From Casuarina equisetifolia (Eukaryota; Streptophyta; Magnoliopsida; Fagales; Casuarinaceae): a stretch of 64,000 nt of DNA. The position numbers and the translations under genes are program-made. The notes beneath the pieces are model-generated. The model was not told the origin of the DNA. It ran no database searches and was given only the letters and a program-made list of their open reading frames with translations. Positions 24,030-36,899 of this stretch are shown here, in pieces (position 1 is the stretch's first letter; the number at the start of each line of letters is the position of its first letter). The stretch is from the NCBI GenBank assembly GCA_028551475.1, contig CM052354.1, forward strand, positions 32,263,258-32,327,257, read 5' to 3'.

Positions 24030-27000
24030 ACTGTATAGTTTGTAGCGTAACTTCCTAACGCCTTCCCACGATAGGTTAATTTCTTTCCCATCTTCGCTTT
24101 AGCCTCCACGTGTTTAAAATTCGGCGTCTACCCACTATGAAGTTTAGTCAAGTCGTCTCATAAAAAGCTGCAACAATGGCAAACCACACCGCGTTCCAAT
24201 GTCGGCCACAACTAGTCCAATCGTGTTCAAATCCCTTTCTAAAGGATCATTCACACATTGTTTTCTATTTCCATTTTAATTCAAAATCTCAGACAACTAA
24301 AAATTCCCATTCTTATAAAAGAAGTCAAAAATAACAAGAAAGGACGTTACCATTCGTAAAAAGAACTTTGCTATAAAATAGCCTCCCATAGTATAGAGTT
24401 CGTTGTAAATTACTATACTTTATCGTAAAAAATTTGACTTAAAATAATTTTTTTTTGAAAAAAAAAATAACATCGAGGACCGTAGATGAAGAGAGAAAAT
24501 AAAAAATGAGTCCAAACCAAAGCCCCGTAATGGTTTTAGTTTCTGTCAAAAAGTTAATTTGCAATTCATTATTTGAATGTCATAATAGTCAATGATCATG
24601 TTATGTTACAAATATCTTAAACAGAACGCACAAACAAAAAATAGAAAATATGTTTTTTTAAGTAAAAAATATAACCATAAAAACCACACTTTATTGATTC
24701 ACCAACTCAGAGAAAGTAACTATTGTACCTACAAATTAAAAGAAAGTTAATAAATACCCTCTTAAGCCTAAAAGAGTTCACAATAATGTTTTCTATGGTC
24801 AATGAAGATGATGTAAACCAAAGAAAGGAAGACATTTGTATTTGATAATGTTGGAAAATTCATTTAATAAGTTTGAGTTAACAAGAAATTATAGGTTTAA
24901 TAATCTTTAACAAATATTAAATTGATACATCTACATTAACATGACTTTGAGTTTTAGTTAATTTTTGTTTTGTGTTAGTTTGGTTCTTGGAATCTACTAT
25001 AGATGTTCCCAACTATTCAAATTTTTTGGTTAAGGTTAATTTTTATGAGGGTTCTTTAATTAATGAAATGATATAAAAATTCCTTGAAGTTTATTCTAGA
25101 GTTATTTGCATTCAAGACGTTAAGTTAAAATTGAAGTCTATTGGTTTATTAGGCATGTGATTTCTATAAATGATGCATATGAAAATCCTAAAATAAATTT
25201 GTTTAGGAGTTTAATAAAGGTTGGCAATAAGTTCAGCATTACAAAACCAACTTTACTTGGACTAGAGTAAACAAAAAAAGGCTACCCTTTTGCTTTTGTT
25301 ATGAAAAATTTATATTGAGCGTTATTAAGGTAGAATTTCTCCTATAAATTATTTAATCATGTGATATTATTTCATTTCTAATCCAACTCCTTTTGTCTAA
25401 TAGATCAGTGTCATGTCAATGAAATTGCTTTCAAACAATGGTGGCTCCACCTCTTAGTGTTGACAGCACCTATTCTAATCACTAGCAGACTTAGAGACTT
25501 GAAGTCAAGTCCTCTTCTAAAAAATTGTTCGTGCACTTATATTGCCATTTTTTCAATAAAAAGAAATCACATATTGATAAAAAAAATCACATTATCATTA
25601 AATGGACATGAAAAAAGGAAATATTGACACTATATGCAATTATATTATGAGAAACATGCAGAATACTTTGGTAGCTGAGGACTCCAAAGAAGTTAGATGG
25701 ACTTAGTAAACAAGAACCTCATGATTATGTATTATAGGAAAATAAAAAATGGCAAGTTCCATATGATAAGAAAATTTATTATGGTTAAGTTAGGGTAGAT
25801 GAATGGCATCAATTTCCATTCATTGAATTTATTTATACTGAAAAATGACCAAATCAACATGACAAAAATAACAGCTTTAATAAGAATTAATGTGAATTTG
25901 AGACCAATGAAAAGTCCTCTAAAAGATTTGTAATATTGTGATAAATCATGAACTTTGTATAGATGTTAAGACTATTCAAAGTTCATGCTAAAAAATGAAT
26001 TCTGCTTTTCTAGAAAGTAGGTATGAATATCACAAAGAGTTTCCTATGAACTTACCAAAAAAACAATATTGTACACCTCAAACTCTACAACAGCCGCGTC
26101 AAACACATCTAATGGAAATAAAGTCAAGATTCTGCTTTTGCAAAAGCAATGTGAAACTTTCCTGTAATTGCACTCTAATTGTTTTGCTTTTTCCAAGCAT
26201 CGGTGCCTAAATCAAGAAGGTAAGCCCAATGAATCTCAATCAATACCGCTATTCTAGAACTCATTACCAAGCTTGCAATACAAATTAACTCATCAGTAGC
26301 GTCTAACATAAAATTCATGATTCCGTACGAAATTGCCGTGGAATTCTACAACGCAAGAGGGTATGGGAGTCAATGGATGTGTGGACTACGATAATCGGGT
26401 CAAGCTCAAAATTCCCTCTGCCAATGTGTGCAAAAAAGCTTGGACCTCATAGGCTGCACCTATTTTCTACCATCTACTCTAATTTTTTCTTCTTTTAGAT
26501 TTTAAAGCTGTTAATTTCTTTCGCTACTTTCTACAAGTGTAGAATTAACTCTCATCCTCATCAAGCACCACGGGTTAATGTACAATTTTCATATTTAATT
26601 TTATAAATCCAAGAAGCCTCTAGTAAATAAAAGTTTTCTTATTTAACTGGCACACACATGAATAGGGAGCAGCAAAAACAATGCATAATGCTTTATTTGT
26701 CCAACCAGCAACGGAAAAAGATCAATACTGCCAATTGTGGATTTCATTATTTGCGCCTATAATTTAGTAGCCAATAGCACTACCGAACCGACGTTAAAGT
26801 GGTCGGTGCGGAGTCACGGCGCAAGCAGATCATCAACATCGAAGCCAGCGAAATAAAAAATGTCGCAGCTTTCGATTCAGCGAGGTTGATGTAGTGAATC
26901 GAACCGAATTTCATACAATTTTTTTTTTCATCTTTTGTGTGGGTCTTATGTTGCAGTGAGGTCTTTGAATTTGAAGGCCTTGAGGCCTCAGATTCTCACT

Positions 27001-29690
27001 TTGTGGAACTCTGGTTTATCTACGGCCATCTAGCACTCTTCCAGGCAGCCTCACCTTCCTGTTATCATGAGGGCCCGTTTGTTTCCCTGGAAGATTGTTT
27101 CCCGGAAAATATGCTTAAATTCGGACAGTTAAATAGCATATGCATCTTGAACGCCCATGTCTTTATGGATGCTACTTGCTTTTGATATTTGCCATGCTCT
27201 CCTTTCATTCAACTGTTTTTTTTTTTTTCAGAGGGTTCCGAATCTTATTGGATGCTCTTTGTTGATTCACAATCAGTAGCTTTCATTGATATTGTAAGTC
27301 CTGTAAGCATAGTACTATGAATTAATTACATCTAACTTTTCTTTTATTTTCTTTTTTAGTGAAAAGTATGCCATTTAATGATAATAAATTTTATACAGTA
27401 AATGTCCTCATCAGTTGTATGAAGTGGTGGGGATGAATATCACAAGGTCTTTCCTACCAAATTACCAAACAATATTTTAAACTTCAAATTCTGTAACAGC
27501 CGTGTCAAACACGTCTAATGGAAAGAAAGTCAAAATGCTGCTAGTGCAAAAGCAAGGCGAAACCTTCCAATAATTGCACTACAATTATTTAGATATTCAA
27601 TCACCTCATCAAACATCAATACCTAAATCAAGAAAGCAAGCTAAAGGAGCCCGAATCAATATACCTGCTCTACAACACATCACCAAACTTATAATTCGGC
27701 ATTCCCTTGACTTTATAAAATTAGAGCACCTGATTTGATTTTTGATAGAATCAATTGCTGTAACTCAATTTTATATTGAAAAAAAGGTATTTAACTTAAT
27801 TTTGTAGAAAAACAATCATTTTATTTGTAATTTTTATTAAAATTAAATATCACAAACCTGTTTGATGTATTAAACCAACATACGTTGACATATAATACTA
27901 CAATGTTAAATGTAAACCTATTCTAAACAATTTCTTTTGCAATTGGACTTTTATACTCCTAAAGACAATGTGTTTATTGCGTTTTGTAAAGAGGGGTAGC
28001 CGAGATTGGTATTGTAAGTGAGTGACCAATATAGGCAACAACGACTTCCCCGTTCAAATAGTTATCCGAAATGAGGTTTGCTATTAAATGGGAGGGGCAG
28101 TTGAATAATTGGCCGATCACCTCATCTTTTTATTTCTACTTTATTTTATTTTGCTATCCTCATTTTTATATAAAATTTAAAATCTAAATTTAGATACGGT
28201 TGCCACATATTAATGTATAAGATTGACCTTCCCTCATTTAGGTGATCATTTAATATTATTTCTCATTGCAAATACTAAAAAGGAACCGCTTATTTTTCTT
28301 TAAATACACAATAAGTTTATTCTATAAAATTCAATCAAGAAGATTAATTGTATACAAAGTATTAGTAAAAATTATTGATATTGTATGAAGGAGTCCACCA
28401 ATATCACCTCATTCAAATTTAAAATAGTTTTCTGTTGTAGGGTGGCTCAAAACTCTTGGCTAGAATTCAAAAAGGGTTTCCAAGAAGGTTAATGGATTCA
28501 TGATTCACATACTAGAAAGTGGACATAACACAAACATGAATAGCTTTAATTCTCTAACTAATACTAGGATTAATCTATATACACTAACATGACTTTGATA
28601 AAAGATGCTTTTGGAGTCCACTAGTACCACCTTACCAAATTTAATATGGTACTCCATTGTTGGGTGGTTAAAAAATCATGGTTGGAATTCATAATGTGCT
28701 TCAAAAGGAGGTTAGTGGATTTGTGATTCACATGCTAGAAAGTGGGCATAACACAAATATGAATGTGGAGGAGTAAAAGAGTAAGCATAATGCTCTTGCC
28801 CAACCAAAGGCCACGACAAATCAATAATGCCCAACCTAGACTACGAGAAGAACATCACCAAATTGGTTGTTGCCTTGACTATAGGAAAATAGGTTCATTA
28901 CCCAACAATGTCATGTTTATGACAAAGGAAAAAGTTAAGAATGTGCATAAAAGACAACATTACAAAGACAAGATCATGTCCCAAGATCATGCGTTTTTAA
29001 GTGAACAGGAGAGGTAAACGCTTCGTAATGGTCAACTTGATGAAAGCACTTAACATTATTTGGTCATCTAGGACTTTTGTTCGCTGCTATTCTAACTACT
29101 ACCAACAAGATAAGCGCCGATGACATTTTAATATTGAGTATCTGTTAAATAATTGATTTTTATTTGTTTGTTGTCAGCTTGGACAAACAATAGGTTGCCA
29201 TGGATTTGAATATCTTTATTCTTGTAATATAGAAAAAAAGTTGATAAATATCAGAAAAAGATATAACTATTTACAAAAAGAACTCCGCCATAAATAAACT
29301 CTACCACAATCTTAAGTAACTTGTACATTCTAGTATATTAACGTAAAAAAGATGTTAAAAACAAAAAAAAAATAAAGAAAATAGCAAGCGAACATCATAT
29401 ACAGAAAAAAAAAAAAAAGGAAGAGATTGTACTAAAGCCAAGAAACAAGGGAGGAGGAAGGTTTTGCCGAGTCATTGGAAGCTCAAAATGTTGAGTTTCT
29501 ATCAAAAAGTCAGTTTTCTCTGTATTTTGTTCTTTGCCTATCAAGAAATAGGCTACCATGAATTTGAATATTATAATAGTCAGTAATCTTGTTACAATTA
29601 AAGCATCTTTAGACAAAAAAAAAAGTGCTTTTAAAAATTAAAAAGATCATGTTTGATTAATTCGCCAAACCACAAAAAGTAATTATTTTA
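24030..29690. repeat. Intergenic part of segmental duplication, copy 2
   Basis: Counterpart of 3036-8195. It includes another interspersed repeat (24690-25140). It holds an extra piece at about 26850-27360 absent from copy 1, with a GC-richer plus-strand stretch (26937-27185) that follows a TTATGTTGCAG acceptor-like site; I cannot assign it. No gene is supported. Confidence 0.75.
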
Positions 29691-32310
29691 CACTCCAATG
29701 GAAGGAAAATGGATAGAAGCCTGAAGAGGTTGACAATTATGTTTTCATAATTGGAAAACGGTAGTGAAAACAAAAGAAAGGAAGTCTTATATGTTAAATC
29801 ATGTTAAATGAGTAGTTTAAAAAGCTTTGACAAGAAACTATGGGTTTAATTCTTTAAGTAATACTCTTCAATGTCTTCCCTCAATTGAACAACTAAAATG
29901 TTTAATGTGTTTGATCTTATCTTGAGGACTTTTTTTTTTTTCACTTTCATTAAGGGCATGTACTGTTGGATTTGGGTTAGACTTATATTCTATCTTGTTA
30001 TCCTAATAACATATGATATTTCAAGTTAGTCTTTATTTATAAAATATGTTTGGGTACTAACTCCATTTAATTAAAAAAAATCAATCCATCTATTAACATT
30101 ACTTTGATAAAAAAAAAAAATTCCTTTAGAGTCAACCAATACCACCTCACTTAAATTTAATATGATCTTGCACTATTGGATGGCTCAAAATTCTTAATTG
30201 AAATTTAGAACATACTTCCAAAGAAAGTTAGTGGATTCGTAATTCACATGCTAGAAAGTGGAGATAGCAAAAACATGAACATGGAGTATTTAAAGTAAAT
30301 GCATAATGCCCTTTGTCCAACTACAAAGACAAATAAATAATGTCTTGCTTAGACTAGGAGAGTCACAATATTAAATTAGTTGTTGCCTTGACTATAGGAA
30401 AATGGGTTCACCACCAACGATGTCGTGATTATGAAAAGGAAGAAGCTAAGAATGTGGGTAAGAGATAACATTATAAAGACAAGATTATGTCCTTTTAAGT
30501 GAACAAGAGGGGCAATCCCTTCCGAGTATTGGTTTGATTAATGCAATTAACATTATTCGGTTATCTAGGATTTTTCTTAGTTGCTATTCTATCTACGGCT
30601 AAGAAGATAAATGTCGATGGTATCTTCATATTAAGTTTCTGTCAAATAATTGATTTTTATTTATTTTCAATTTTTTGATTGTATATTCGTACTCTTTGAG
30701 CGTCGGGTCAACTCGCTCATGTCGGTGCGTTTAGTCTAATTCTTTTTATCTTTTGTTTTTGACAAAAAATATTATAAACTATTACATTATAATTAAATAG
30801 ACTTATCAAGTCAAAGTCCTCAACAAAATATTTGTATATACAATTAAATAGATATAGTCAACAAGACGATTATGAATTTATATTATAAAAAGAATGTGGC
30901 TAATTTCATTTGATAATTAAATTAAACATGATAATTTAGTCTAGATATAAACAACACTTGTTTCAATTCACTCAATCTAATCATAGTGAAAAAGGCCAAA
31001 TCAATATTATAAAAAAAATAATCATTATAAGCTGTTATAATCGGACAAATAAGAGTCAATGTAAAATTAAGGCCCACAAAAAATCTCTTTAAGAACTTGC
31101 AAAATCAGTTTAAAGAAAGCTATTAAGTATATTTTAATTTTAACTGTACAAATGTGAAAAATGTAGTTGAAAAACTATATGAATATTGTAGCTACATTGT
31201 ACTATAAACTTCAAATGTATAACTTTGTGTCAACATAGAAAGTATAACATATTATATATATCAAATTATAATTGTATTGATTATTTTGAGACACATAAAT
31301 CACATTCAAATATTTTCTAACATAAATCATGCTTTTAATTGTTCTCATAAATTAGTTGAATTAATGCAGAAAAATAATTGGACTCCTGTAAACATGCGAC
31401 TTGTTGCTCAATTGGAAAAGGTTTGAAGCTTATGAAGACGTGTTGGAAAGTAATGTGCTGTACTGGCAACAGTTTATTCGCTGTATCTGCTGATCTAATT
31501 TGGCCTGGCTTACTGTATTCGTTGGGAAAGGACAAGCCCCAGTTAAGAGTAACGCCGGCAAACATGGCTCACTCCAGGATAAGGACTTCATTGAGATGGA
31601 AACATTGAGACACGCCGCTTGGATTAAAGAAACGCATTTCCAACAGTAACAAAGCTGAATTATGTTGAATATGGCTATTGATTTGGGCAACATTTAGGAG
31701 AGAAGGAAGAAGAGAAGGACAAACTTTGAAAAATCATTTGATGTTGATATATCACTATGAATTATATTAGAGTATTGAGTAAATTTGAAGAAATGAGCTA
31801 GATTTTAGAGTTTATCTAAAAATTCAAATTTATAATATAACAGTTAATAATCATGTGAAAATTGTTTAGAGAGAGAGAGAGAATAAGTCTCAATTGCTCT
31901 GCACCAAAGAGGGACGTGGACGCAAGAATAGAGGGCTAGTGATTGGACGTTATGTTGCTGGTCCGATGGAAATATATGCAAAAAGGATGCAGAGGAAGCA
32001 GGCGCTCTGAGCCATAGCGACTTTCTTCTTCATCCGCCAATGCATTTGTGTGCATCTGTGTACATCTTTGATTAAATAAAAGTAGAAAGGTACATTTTAA
32101 GCCTAAAAGAGCTAAGGATCATATTTTCCATAATTGATGAAGGTAGGGTGAATAAAAGAAAAGCAAAGTTTTATGATTAATCCTATGAAATTAATAGTTC
32201 AAATAGCTTGAGTTGAAAAGAATAGATATCTTTAATAACTTTTAATTAATATTGTAATCAATGGAACCTTTGTTAACATGACTTCATTTTTTTCGTTATT
32301 TGTTTTTTAA
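29691..32310. other. Stretch present in duplication copy 2 only
   Basis: About 2.6 kb without counterpart between 8195 and 8196. It seems to be built of pieces related to the neighbouring duplicated DNA (30120-30560 resembles 28560-29060), a unique GC-richer stretch at 31380-31700 of unknown origin, a (GA)n tract (31868-31881) and a fourth GGACGTTATG-type repeat at 31930-32060. The overlapping short frames at 31335-31693 are not recognised. Confidence 0.5.
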
Positions 32311-32500
32311 AAAATTTTGGGATAGTTTGGTCTTGAAGTCTACTCTAGATTTTTGGTCCCTTATGTTCAAATCATTTGGTTAACGATATTTTTTATAAGT
32401 CATAATTGGTCCTATAATTAATAAAACAATTTCAAGGTGCCTTAAAGCTAATTCCAGAGTCATCTACATTGAAGACCTTGAGGGAGGATCGTACCCTTGT
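32311..32500. repeat. Interspersed repeat, copy 5
   Basis: Matches 8196-8360 almost base for base, including GGTTAACGATATTTT and TCAAGGTGCCTTAAAGCTAA. Confidence 0.6.
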
Positions 32501-32569
32501 TAGACTCCTCAGCAGTGAGGGTCATGTCAGCAAGATGGAGTGCTTGCTTTACAAATTAAGAAAAAATAA

Positions 32570-33540
32570 AAGAATGAGAAAAAGAAGAAAGGTGGGGAAG
32601 AAATTTTTGCACCAGTGAGCTATTATGAAATCGGGACGGTGGATGTATGAATGGAGGGCGATTGATTGGACATTATGTTGGAGGTCCAATGGAGATATCT
32701 ACAAATAGGATCCAGAGGAACTGCGCACTCTGAACCTTTGCGACTTTCTTCTTCATACACCAATCCAACTTTCGGCATTTGTATGCATGCGTGACCATTT
32801 GATTACCAGTGCTGCATTCTCTCCATAGTCGTGTGCACATTATTAGAGTGTGAGGGTCCATCCCAAAACCTTAAGGTATTAGGTGGAGAATACTCATCAC
32901 TTATAAGACCATAGGCCCATCCTCTCACTTCCAATGTGGGACAACACCCACCTTCAATACTCCCCCTCACTTACATGCTGACATAAGCATTGCAAGTGGA
33001 TTGAAGCCCAACTTTGGGGCATGGGGGTTTATGAAGTGGAGGCCCATCCTTGGCTCTGATACCATATTAGAGTGTGAGGGTCCATCCCAAAACCTTAAGG
33101 TATTAGGTGGAGAATACTCATCACTTATAAGACCATAGGCCCATCCTCTCACTTCCAATGTGGGACAACACCCACCTTCAATACACATCCTGCGTTTCTT
33201 TATCAACCTAGAGATGATGCCCCCGCATATGCCGTACCAGAGCAACTGGTTTTTCTAGTAACGTATGGGATTATAGCAAAGCTGATTAATGAGTGGTTGA
33301 AAGTGACGGCGAGTTGCCGGAAAAAGAAGTGAAACCCCGGGGGAAATCCCTTCGCCTGGTAAGGAAACGGAAAATTAAGTGTCCTGACTCGTACGTATGT
33401 TACTCTGTTCAAACCCTTCTATAGCAGCACTGTGAAAGATACATTGTGGAAACGTCTGTCCATGCTTTGTGCCAAAGACTTAAATCAAACATCCTAGTTT
33501 TTAGAAAAAACATAGATGGTGACATGCAGAGCGAGTCAAT
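32570..33540. repeat. Dispersed GGACGTTATG-type repeat, chimeric copy with a TRIM inserted
   Basis: Its left part follows 9781-9985 (GTATGCATGCGTGACCATTT) and its right part starts like 8603-8660 (TTTATCAACC, GATGCCCCCGC) before the shared end (GTGACGGCGAGTTGC). It is thus a mosaic of the two repeats seen in copy 1. The TRIM at 32841-33183 interrupts it. Confidence 0.6.
32841..33183 (-). mobile_element. TRIM (terminal-repeat retrotransposon in miniature)
   Basis: Two direct repeats of 119 bases (32841-32959 and 33065-33183) that look identical flank 105 bases. Read on the minus strand, each starts TATTGAAGG and ends CTCTAATA. Directly after the first comes TGGTATCAGAGCCA, the primer-binding site for initiator methionine tRNA; directly before the second lies a polypurine tract, GTGAGGGGGAG. 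A perfect 5-base target-site duplication, CACAT, flanks it (32836-32840 and 33184-33188). The inside has no coding capacity, as usual for TRIMs, which depend on proteins from other elements. Identical-looking repeats point to a recent insertion, and copy 1 of the duplication lacks it. Confidence 0.95.
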
Positions 33541-33549
33541 AATGATGGC

Positions 33550-34300
33550 GACGAGAGAAGTTTACGAGCCAAGCCACAAATACAGTCAAGGCAACGACCC
33601 TTCCTAAACGGCAGAATGAGAACAACAGGTGTCCTATTCCAACGTTAAATCCTAAGACCAAAAACGAGGACCCCTCCATGCACTTAGAATGGCAGTGACT
33701 GAATTGTGTAAAAGCTTCAGTAGAAAATTAATTGGCATTTCGCGTATGGGATTGGTCGCAGGTGTTGTTAGCTGATGGTCTTGTTCCAGAGCCGTGGATC
33801 TTTTTGCTGATTTCGCTGGATGAGCATCAACACCTTGAAGCCGGGATTTACCCACGGAAAACTATTTAAAGACAGCCACGACACTGGCTGTTTTACATAA
33901 GATATATATAATATGTAAAACATCTTGATGGATTTATAAGAAAAATAACTTTTACTGCACCCAAAAAATCTTGGGAAAGGCCGCCTGATGGGTAGACAAA
34001 GAAGGAGTTGTGCTCCTCTGAAAGTCGGTCTATGGAGGATGGCCTCCCAAGGCCCAATTTCTAACAGATTTGTCAGTCCTGATAGCTTTAGGCCTAAGTG
34101 GTTGGTTTTTTAAGGTAGATTGCCGTGGAAGAATGTATGCAGCTGTTCCTAGTAGAAGGATAGCCAGGCAGACAATCCTTGGATTTGTATGCTTAGGATT
34201 TGTCCTTGCTAATAGATTGAAGCCCAATAGATATGAGGTTGTTCGAAGCCCATAATATATTGAGTATTTATCCAATGTTGTTTTTCTATTTATTTTGTTT
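33550..34300. repeat. Shared block, copy 3
   Basis: Counterpart of 10261-11060 in duplication copy 2. Confidence 0.6.
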
Positions 34301-34389
34301 TAGCTTAGGCAAGCAAGATGCTGTCACGAATCATGTCACAACCAGATATCTTAACACAACCAAAAAAAGAAAAAGAAACAGAAAGAAGA

Positions 34390-34799
34390 TATTCTTTGAT
34401 TGATTTATAAAATGAAAGAACGTAGACAGTATATTTTAAGTTTGAAATAATTAACAATCATGTTATTCATAGTTGATGAAGGCTTTGTGAGCTAAAAAGT
34501 GGAACAATTATATAATTAATATTATTTGATTAGTCATTCAAAAAACTTGAGTTGACAATATTTATAGATTTAATAATTTTTTATTACTACATTAACTAAT
34601 GCAATCTATGTTGACATGACTTTAATTTTTTTGACATTTCTTAGTTATTTTGTTCGTTTGGTTCCTCAAATCTGTTATATATCTTATTCCCTGATTTTTA
34701 AATTTTTAGTAAACATTATTTTGATGAGTCATAGCTAGTCCTTTAATTAACAAAAAGATTTCAAGGTCCTTTAAAGTTTATTCTAAAATCACCTACATT
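34390..34799. repeat. Interspersed repeat, copy 6, split by an insertion
   Basis: Matches 11140-11560; it continues at 35638. Confidence 0.6.
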
Positions 34800-35637
34800 T
34801 GTCAAAGTTGTTAATCTAATCAAACTTGTCATTACCATGCCATGTTTGCGGGGGTGTGTTAAAGTTACTATTCTGAACAAACTTGTTTGGCTGTAACGTG
34901 GGAGAATTATGATCATAGCATGTTTGTATCTACAAGCAACGTGGGAGATATCTTCATGGACGAGAATGTTGAAGATGCATGCACTGTGCTGGAATATCTG
35001 GGAACAAAACACCCACTTACTGCCTTGAAGACATACAAAGAGGATGTATCTGAAAGTGAGCGTGGTTCAATGTACAAAGCTACAGAATTGGATAAGTAAA
35101 GAGGTCCCACAAATCCTGCTATCTTGAGCTCATGACAGAGCTCTTAAATGCCTACATTTACCTGTGTTGTGTGATGATGTATTTCCAGCAAGTTGTCTAG
35201 CATTTGTGCAAGTTGTGTACAAGTTGTGCTTTGTCGTTTTGCTACCTTAGTTGCCTATAAAGGCACTCAACGATTGTAGAAATAACAAGCAAAGTTTTTC
35301 TATCCAAAACCATGTTTTATCTTCTGTGAATGTTAGCAGGGCCACTCGGCCCTGCGTTCATGAAAGTTTTCATTTTCCTTCTTTTGCTTTCTTTGAATTT
35401 TACATGTTTTCTTTATAGCTTTGAATATTTTTTACACTCATATTTGTTTACAAGTCCTTGTGTTCTTCATCTCATCTTTTTGTTATAATTTCGATTCTTT
35501 GGTTTATTTCTTTTGTTTACAAACTCCTTGAACTTCCTCATTTAGTTAGTTTGTTCATCAAATCAATCCCCTCAAGCTTGAAACAGCAGGCCACAAGCTG
35601 CTATATTTAATAAACCCACCAAACTCTGATTTTCAAT
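34800..35637. mobile_element. 838-bp insertion of undetermined type
   Basis: It breaks the duplicated sequence exactly inside ACCTACATTGAAGACC and is flanked by the direct repeat TACATT (34794-34799, 35638-35643). It starts TGTCAAAG. It contains a plus-strand frame (34887-35099) I do not recognise, an LTR-like promoter with TATAAAGG (35257-35264) after a stretch of AAGTTGTG repeats, and a pyrimidine-rich 3' part. The ends are not a clean TG..CA pair, so the class (LTR fragment or captured transcript) is open. Confidence 0.55.
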
Positions 35638-35643
35638 TACATT

Positions 35644-36720
35644 GAAGACCATGAGGGTAGAATTGGAGCCTAGATACATCAGCAGTTCGGGCCCCGTCAG
35701 CAAGATGGAGTGCTTATTCAATCAACGGATGATAAAGGGAATGCCCAATGTTACCATCGCAGCTAGTTTCTGAAATCCAGGAAACGGGGTGCAAAGGATG
35801 CAAGGAACGATTTAGGCCTGTCTCAAGCTTCCTCTTGGTTTCTTTCTAGTTATTTTGTTACTTGTTACTCAACCAAATGAAACCCAGAGTACAATCAATC
35901 AAGCACTTCTATAACCAAAACAATCAAACACTGATCTTTCCCAACAAAGAGAAGAAAAATGGTTTTAAGATTATAAATATGTCATCTTGGGTTGCCTACA
36001 TATCATTCATTATTCAAGTATACCGATTCCAGTCTTTTTTTTTTTTTCTTTAACAAATTCAAGGATTTCTAAAAGAAGCTGCTTCTCTTCTCTTCACTCA
36101 CTTTCCACTACAACAAAAGGCAAGAAGATGAAGGATGATATTCTGCTATTTTTGTATACAATAAATCACAAGAAACACATTGAAACAAGGATGAAGCAAT
36201 ACAAAGCACAAATTGACAAGGGTACTGTGTAGTTCGTTATCTTTGTTTAATATGAAGTATTAAATGAAACTTTTCTGCCAAAAAAGGAAGTTCTACTAAA
36301 TCATCAGCAGTCCCATGCCTGAAATCAAGCCCAATGTCTAACTCAAAACCATTAATAGTCCCATGCCTAGAATAACGAAGTTACTGTAATTCAATACTGG
36401 TAGAGCAATCTTTCTTTCTGGTGGAAGGAAGTTTATCTGAAATACAATCACGAAGCTTACAAATAGGTTGAGACAGAAAGGCTTCGCTTTTAAGTCCTAT
36501 GGCTGAACCTTCCAGGACACGTACGATAATCAGAGAACCCATTTCAGCAACTGGGGCTGTTTCTGTCCTATTTCAAGAAACCGGTGTACCTTATTGGCAG
36601 CAGAGAAATTAGCTAATTCAAACCAAGACAACCCTTCTAACCAAGGCCCACAAAACAATATGTGAAAGGAAAAACAGATTCAAATTAGGAAACCAACAAA
36701 TTGATGAGCAAGACAATCTC
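35644..36720. other. End of duplication copy 2 and non-coding spacer
   Basis: The duplication ends at about 35712. The following open frames (35862-36232) are low-complexity and not supported as genes. From 36360 the sequence matches the region 17380-17670 near DUF1218-like copy C. Confidence 0.45.
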
Positions 36721-36722
36721 AC

Positions 36723-36805
36723 TTTGGTCCTCTTCTCGGCAATAAGAGCGAAAGCAAAAGCTATCTGATCGAAGACAAATAACACAACCACTACCAGCCT
36801 GGCAA
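36723..36805 (-). pseudogene. DUF1218-like remnant D, exon 1 without start codon
   Basis: On the minus strand the frame RLVVVVLFVFDQIAFAFALI then AEKRTK is the family's signal-anchor, ending in AAA followed by GTGAGA. The place of the ATGGCTTCC start reads TTGCC, so the start has been deleted. The matching second exon remnant lies at 39040-39132, about 2.3 kb downstream. Confidence 0.5.
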
Positions 36806-36899
36806 CACTGATATCTCTCTCTCATTTGCACACAGTAACATAGAAGGATAAAGAAAGGTGACGTTGGACCTTTAAGCGGGATGTAAATGTAATACAAAT

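Noticed and set aside
34887..35099. 70-codon plus frame as a gene
   Set aside because: No start context, no homologue known to me and located in an insertion; kept only as a finding.
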